From UMGS1002 sp050309735 (lineage in GTDB: Bacteria > Bacillota > Clostridia > Oscillospirales > CAG-272), in NCBI GenBank assembly GCA_050309735.1, contig JBNRMS010000046.1, forward strand, positions 1-9,371: a stretch of 9,371 bases of DNA, in the 5' to 3' direction. Shown here one piece after another: positions 6,146 to 9,371 of this stretch (its first letter is position 1; every line of letters starts with the position of its first letter). The translations under genes and the position numbers were made by a program. The notes under the pieces were generated by a model. The model was not told the origin of the DNA. It saw only the letters and a list, made by a program, of their open reading frames with translations, and ran no database searches.

Positions 6146-7189
6146 ATGGACAACAACATAAAACCCTCCCCCGACCTGAAAGAAGCAAAACGCCACTTCT
6201 CGCGGATCGGCATCGCGGCAACCGTTATGCTCCTTTTGATGATAGCCGTCGCCCAGCTTATTTACTCGCTGGCCTTCACATACGCGCCCGAACTTGCCCA
6301 GAGCGAATGGTTTTCGTGGGCGGTGTCGTCTTTTACCATGTATCTTATCGCCATGCCGGTATTCCTCATTATTCTGCGGAAAATACCGGGCACAACTCCC
6401 AAGAAGGGCGAAATGGGGAGGGGCAAATGGTTTGTCTTGATAGCCGTTTCGGCGACGGTAATGTATCTTGGGAGCTATGCCAGCAATATTTTAATGTCGA
6501 TAATCGCGGCCTTTACCGGGATTATCCCCGAGGACACAGTTACAAAGACGCTTGTTAATTCAAATCCCATAATCAGTCTTGCCCTTGTCGGCATTGTCGC
6601 GCCGGTGCTTGAGGAGCTGATTTTTCGCAAGGCCCTGCTTGACCGCACCCGGGTCTACGGCGAGAAGACCGCCCTTATTTTCTCGGCGCTTGTCTTCGCC
6701 CTCTTTCACGGCAATTTCTATCAGTTCTTTTATGCCTTCGGTCTTGGCATAGTTCTCGGCTATGTCTATCTTCGCACCGGGCGAATTCGCAATACAATCT
6801 TTTTGCATATGGGAATAAATCTTTTAAATGGTGTGATGATGTCCTGGCTGATTCAAAAGCTGACGGCGTCTCTCCCCGAGGAGCTTTTAAACTCAAGCGG
6901 CATTCAGGATATATTGTCGAATTTCACAGGGGATAAGATAGAAGGACTTTCCGAGGCCCTCGCCTCGGTACTGCCCTTTTTGGCGATAATGAGCTTTTAT
7001 TCGATGGCGCTTTTCGCCTTGTCGATAATCGGCCTTGTGCTGATGATTTCAAATAGAAAGAATATCCGCTTTGAGCAAGCCGGGCGCGAGCTGCCCCGGG
7101 AGGCTATCGGGGGGGTTGTTTATATGAATGCCGGTATTGTGGTGCTGATAACTGTTTGTGCCGTTGTGATGGTTTTATCTTTGGTGTAG
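6146..7189 (+). CDS. CPBP (CAAX protease/Abi) family intramembrane glutamic metalloprotease
   Basis: Predicted multi-pass membrane protease of 347 residues. The three catalytic motifs of the CPBP/Rce1-like family are intact: EELIFR with Glu156-Glu157 and Arg161, FALFH with His188, and HMGIN with His221 and Asn225. Hydrophobic segments are visible at about 20-47, 57-78, 95-125, 141-158, 174-187, 193-210, 216-236, 273-304 and 324-346. A soluble loop (about 239-270) and a polar stretch (305-320) interrupt them. The last membrane segment lies beyond the usual CPBP core. AAAGGA at 6133-6138 is about seven bases before the ATG. Bacterial relatives have roles in bacteriocin self-immunity, peptide-signal maturation and, for the S. 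aureus SpdC/LyrA relative, control of peptidoglycan glycan length with SagB. The substrate here is unknown. Its position between mreD and mrdA, 10 bases before the latter, suggests a cell-envelope role. The family call is firm and the role is inference. Confidence 0.92.
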   Translation: MDNNIKPSPDLKEAKRHFSRIGIAATVMLLLMIAVAQLIYSLAFTYAPELAQSEWFSWAVSSFTMYLIAMPVFLIILRKIPGTTPKKGEMGRGKWFVLIAVSATVMYLGSYASNILMSIIAAFTGIIPEDTVTKTLVNSNPIISLALVGIVAPVLEELIFRKALLDRTRVYGEKTALIFSALVFALFHGNFYQFFYAFGLGIVLGYVYLRTGRIRNTIFLHMGINLLNGVMMSWLIQKLTASLPEELLNSSGIQDILSNFTGDKIEGLSEALASVLPFLAIMSFYSMALFALSIIGLVLMISNRKNIRFEQAGRELPREAIGGVVYMNAGIVVLITVCAVVMVLSLV

Positions 7190-7199
7190 AAAGGCATAA

Positions 7200-9272
7200 A
7201 TGATGCAGAGAGCGGGGCCTGCCCCGAGAAAGGATAAGGGAATGAAGCGACGCCAAGCCAACTTAAGAATAACCGCGGTGGCAGCCTTCTTTTGCCTTGC
7301 CTGTTTTATATTCACCGCAAGACTGCTCTCCCTTCAGCTAATAAATCGCGGGGCATATGCGCCGGCCTCGGCCGACGTTGCCTTTGTCAAAGAGAGTGCC
7401 ATTGAAGCCCGGCGGGGCAGCATCTGCGACAGACATGGCCGGGTGCTGGTCAACAACGAGTACACATACGATCTGACAATAGACTATTTTTCGCTCCCCG
7501 CCACGGTCAGGGAGGAAAATGAGGCCTTCCTTGAGCTTATCAAAAGAGCCGAGGCGGCTCAAGTTGATATAATCCTTGCCGATAATTACCCCCTTACCGG
7601 AAGCTATCCCGATATGACATTTGTCGGGGGCGAGGATGCCGAGGGGGTCAGAGCCGATATAATCGCGTGGTATAAGCGCAAAAGTTCAATCTCGGCGCCA
7701 GATCTTGCGAAATATCTCGCCTCAAGATACGACCTGCTTGAGGGCGGCAAGCTTATCTGCACGCCCGAGGAAGCGCTTCTTATAATGCGCCTGCGCTGGA
7801 GCATGATAGACGCCGGATTTTACGACACAGGCAGCTATACCCTCGCGCGCGACATAGGACTTGATCTTATCACCTCAATAAGCGAGAGCGACATACCCGG
7901 CGGCAGAATTGTGACGATTGCCTCCCGCCGTTATAACTATCCGGGATACGCCTCTCACATACTCGGCCAGCTCGGCAAAATCTATGCCGAGGACTGGCCC
8001 GAATATCGCGATAAGGGATACTCGATGAACGCCATGGTCGGCATCTCGGGCTGCGAGAAGATTTTCGAGGAATACCTGCGCGGGATTGACGGGGTGATGA
8101 TAACCGAATACGATAAATCGGGCGGCATAATCGGCAGGTATATAAAGACCGAGCCGATAGCCGGGCGCGATGTTTGGCTGACTATTGATATTGACCTGCA
8201 AATGGCCGCCGAGGACAGTCTTCTGGCAAATATTGAGCTTGCAAGGGCGCGGTCGTCGGGTAAACTGACTGGCGAGGACGCGGCGGCAGGAGCCTTTACT
8301 ATGGTGGAGGTTGACACCGGGCAGGTTCTGGCGATGGCATCCCATCCTACATATGACCTTGCCACATATAATGAAAACTACGATGCCCTTTCCGAGGCCG
8401 AGGTCTCTCCCCTGCTTAACCGCGCGATAAACGGGCTGTACGCACCCGGCTCGACCTTCAAGGTCGGGGTTGCGGCGGCGGCGCTTGAATACGGCACAAT
8501 AACGCCGGATACTATCATTAACACCACCGGGAAATATACATATTTCCCCGATTATCAGCCCCGCTGCTGGATTTACACAAGCACCGGCAGGAGCCACGGG
8601 CCGATAAATGTCGGCACGGCACTTGAGGTTTCCTGCAACTACTTTTTCTATGAGATCGGACGAATTCTCGGAATTGACAGGCTCAACGACTACAGCCGGC
8701 TGCTTGGCCTCGGCCGGGAAACCGGATTTGAACTTGGCGGAGCGACCGGAATACTCGCCGGGCCCGACTATCGCGACGAGCACGGCCTCAAACGCTGGCT
8801 TGAGACAGATACCATTGTCGCCGCTATCGGACAGTCTGAGAATCTTTTCTCGCCGCTGCAAATAAATATGTTTATCGCCGCAATAGCAAACGGCGGCAGG
8901 CGGCAGGCGGCCACAATCCTTTATTCGGTGGTCGATTTCGCGGCCGAGCCCGCGCCGCCCGAACCTCCGACCACTCTTAGCGAAGCCCCGCTCAGCGCGG
9001 CGCACAGAAAGACGCTGCTCGACGCCATGAGGCGGGTGGTCACCTCCTCGGCAACTCTGCCGGGATATTTTCGAGGTGTGCCGGTGAGCGTGGGCGGCAA
9101 GACCGGAACCGCACAGGTTGGCACAACCAAAAGCGAAAATGCCCTTTTTGCCGCCCTCGCCCCCGCCGACAACCCCAAAGTCTCGGCCGTCTGCGTAATT
9201 GAGCAGGGGCACCAAGGCTCGGTTGCGGCATACACTGTCGGGAAGGTGTTCGGTGAGTATTTCGGGGAATAG
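7200..9272 (+). CDS. mrdA: Penicillin-binding protein 2 (class B transpeptidase of the elongasome)
   Basis: A DD-transpeptidase that cross-links new lateral-wall peptidoglycan as partner of the RodA glycosyltransferase. Its extracytoplasmic domain is anchored by one N-terminal helix (about 22-44). It has 690 residues from the first ATG. The pedestal region begins RRGSICDRHGRVLVNN (71-86) and includes HILGQLGKIYAEDWPEY (253-269). The transpeptidase domain (about 325-690) has all three active-site motifs: S418-T-F-K421 with the nucleophilic Ser, S478-C-N480, and K634-T-G636 within GGKTGTAQ. Other family segments are TIDIDLQMAAED and AAIGQSENLFSPLQ. The ATG at 7242 with AAAGGA seven bases upstream is an alternative and perhaps better start, giving 676 residues. 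AAAGG also precedes the 7200 start by five bases. The gene lies 10 bases after the protease gene and downstream of mreBCD, which favours MrdA over a sporulation SpoVD or divisome PBP. It is a target of beta-lactams that bind PBP2. Confidence 0.93.
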   Translation: MMQRAGPAPRKDKGMKRRQANLRITAVAAFFCLACFIFTARLLSLQLINRGAYAPASADVAFVKESAIEARRGSICDRHGRVLVNNEYTYDLTIDYFSLPATVREENEAFLELIKRAEAAQVDIILADNYPLTGSYPDMTFVGGEDAEGVRADIIAWYKRKSSISAPDLAKYLASRYDLLEGGKLICTPEEALLIMRLRWSMIDAGFYDTGSYTLARDIGLDLITSISESDIPGGRIVTIASRRYNYPGYASHILGQLGKIYAEDWPEYRDKGYSMNAMVGISGCEKIFEEYLRGIDGVMITEYDKSGGIIGRYIKTEPIAGRDVWLTIDIDLQMAAEDSLLANIELARARSSGKLTGEDAAAGAFTMVEVDTGQVLAMASHPTYDLATYNENYDALSEAEVSPLLNRAINGLYAPGSTFKVGVAAAALEYGTITPDTIINTTGKYTYFPDYQPRCWIYTSTGRSHGPINVGTALEVSCNYFFYEIGRILGIDRLNDYSRLLGLGRETGFELGGATGILAGPDYRDEHGLKRWLETDTIVAAIGQSENLFSPLQINMFIAAIANGGRRQAATILYSVVDFAAEPAPPEPPTTLSEAPLSAAHRKTLLDAMRRVVTSSATLPGYFRGVPVSVGGKTGTAQVGTTKSENALFAALAPADNPKVSAVCVIEQGHQGSVAAYTVGKVFGEYFGE
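7229..7244 (+). promoter_or_regulatory. Internal Shine-Dalgarno and alternative mrdA start
   Basis: AAAGGA at 7229-7234 is seven bases before an in-frame ATG at 7242. This start gives MKRRQANLRITAVAAFF, a typical short basic N-terminus before the PBP membrane anchor. A GC hairpin (7213-7217 with 7222-7226, loop cctg) lies between the two candidate starts. Confidence 0.5.
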
Positions 9273-9294
9273 GAGATGAAGGAGAAATGCCGGA

Positions 9295-9369
9295 GCGGCA
9301 TGGAACCCGCCCCCTACAAGGGGAGCGGTTGTCTTGAATTACGGGGCGGCATGGAAACCGCCCCCTACA
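9295..9369. repeat. Pair of palindromic intergenic repeat units (REP-like)
   Basis: Bases 9295-9318 and 9346-9369 match at 23 of 24 positions, starting gcggcatggaa and ending ccgccccctaca, 51 bases apart. The second unit forms a stem of GGGGCGG (9343-9349) with CCGCCCC (9358-9364) around an eight-base loop. The first forms a shorter version, and between them cccct (9311-9315) pairs with agggg (9319-9323). The units start about 20 bases after the mrdA stop and reach almost to the window edge, so more copies may follow. There is no T-run, so simple intrinsic termination is not indicated. The form resembles short dispersed palindromic repeats seen between genes in Clostridia; that link is from memory, not a search. 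Confidence 0.75.
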
Positions 9370-9371
9370 TG

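Noticed and set aside
7109..7115. G7 run in the protease gene as a phase-variable switch
   Set aside because: Runs of six to eight G occur in several genes here (for example near base 24 and base 2275), so homopolymers look like a base-composition effect. Only the G8 at the mreD start was kept as a low-interest note.
7875..9215. 446-codon open frame on the minus strand opposite mrdA
   Set aside because: It lies wholly antisense to a well-identified PBP2 gene, and its translation has no recognisable domain. Long antisense frames are common in GC-rich genes.
9287..9337. 16-codon open frame with GAAGGAG just before ATG 9287
   Set aside because: Very short, ends at TGA within the repeat region, and no recognisable peptide. 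The SD-like sequence alone is not enough.
9276..9371. Open frame from ATG 9276 to the window edge, encoding repeated SGMEPAPYK and GGMETAPYM segments
   Set aside because: It runs straight through the palindromic repeat pair, and the GGAG touches the ATG with no spacing. The peptide repetition is explained by the DNA repeat.

Overview
The window looks like a chromosomal segment of a Gram-positive Clostridia-type bacterium, perhaps a gut member of Oscillospirales or a related order. That placement is inferred from the mix of genes: a BspA-type leucine-rich surface protein with a Pro/Thr stalk and C-terminal membrane anchor, a maf-mreB-mreC-mreD-pbp2 shape cluster, purine-rich Shine-Dalgarno sites, and GC-rich genes with short AT-rich gaps. 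All genes are on the + strand. There is no tRNA, rRNA, CRISPR array, transposase or gene-free stretch longer than about 160 bases.

Layout: (1) bases 1-346 are the 3' part of a dUTPase gene (dut). (2) A 92-base AT-rich gap holds a 26-base repeat that copies the end of dut. (3) Bases 439-2619 encode a large secreted, membrane-anchored LRR surface protein. (4) A 158-base gap with a weak hairpin leads to maf (2778-3428), a house-cleaning nucleotide pyrophosphatase with an odd repetitive C-terminal tail. (5) mreB (3471-4472), mreC (4546-5457) and mreD (5454-6023) follow. (6) A CPBP-family intramembrane metalloprotease (6146-7189) sits between mreD and the penicillin-binding protein gene. (7) A class B PBP, PBP2/MrdA (7200-9272), follows after only 10 bases. 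(8) The last 80 bases hold two near-identical palindromic units that resemble a dispersed intergenic repeat and may continue beyond the window.

Functionally, MreB, MreC, MreD and PBP2 are core parts of the elongasome, the machine that inserts lateral wall peptidoglycan in rod-shaped cells. RodA, often a neighbour, is not in view. Maf is a frequent upstream neighbour of mreB. The CPBP protease is the non-canonical member. Its catalytic motifs are intact, and its tight spacing to mrdA suggests co-expression with the wall synthase.

I do not see a clearly new multi-gene system. The points most worth a second look are the protease inside the shape operon, the D-to-N and T-to-C changes in the phosphate-2 motif of MreB, and the palindromic repeat pair after mrdA.
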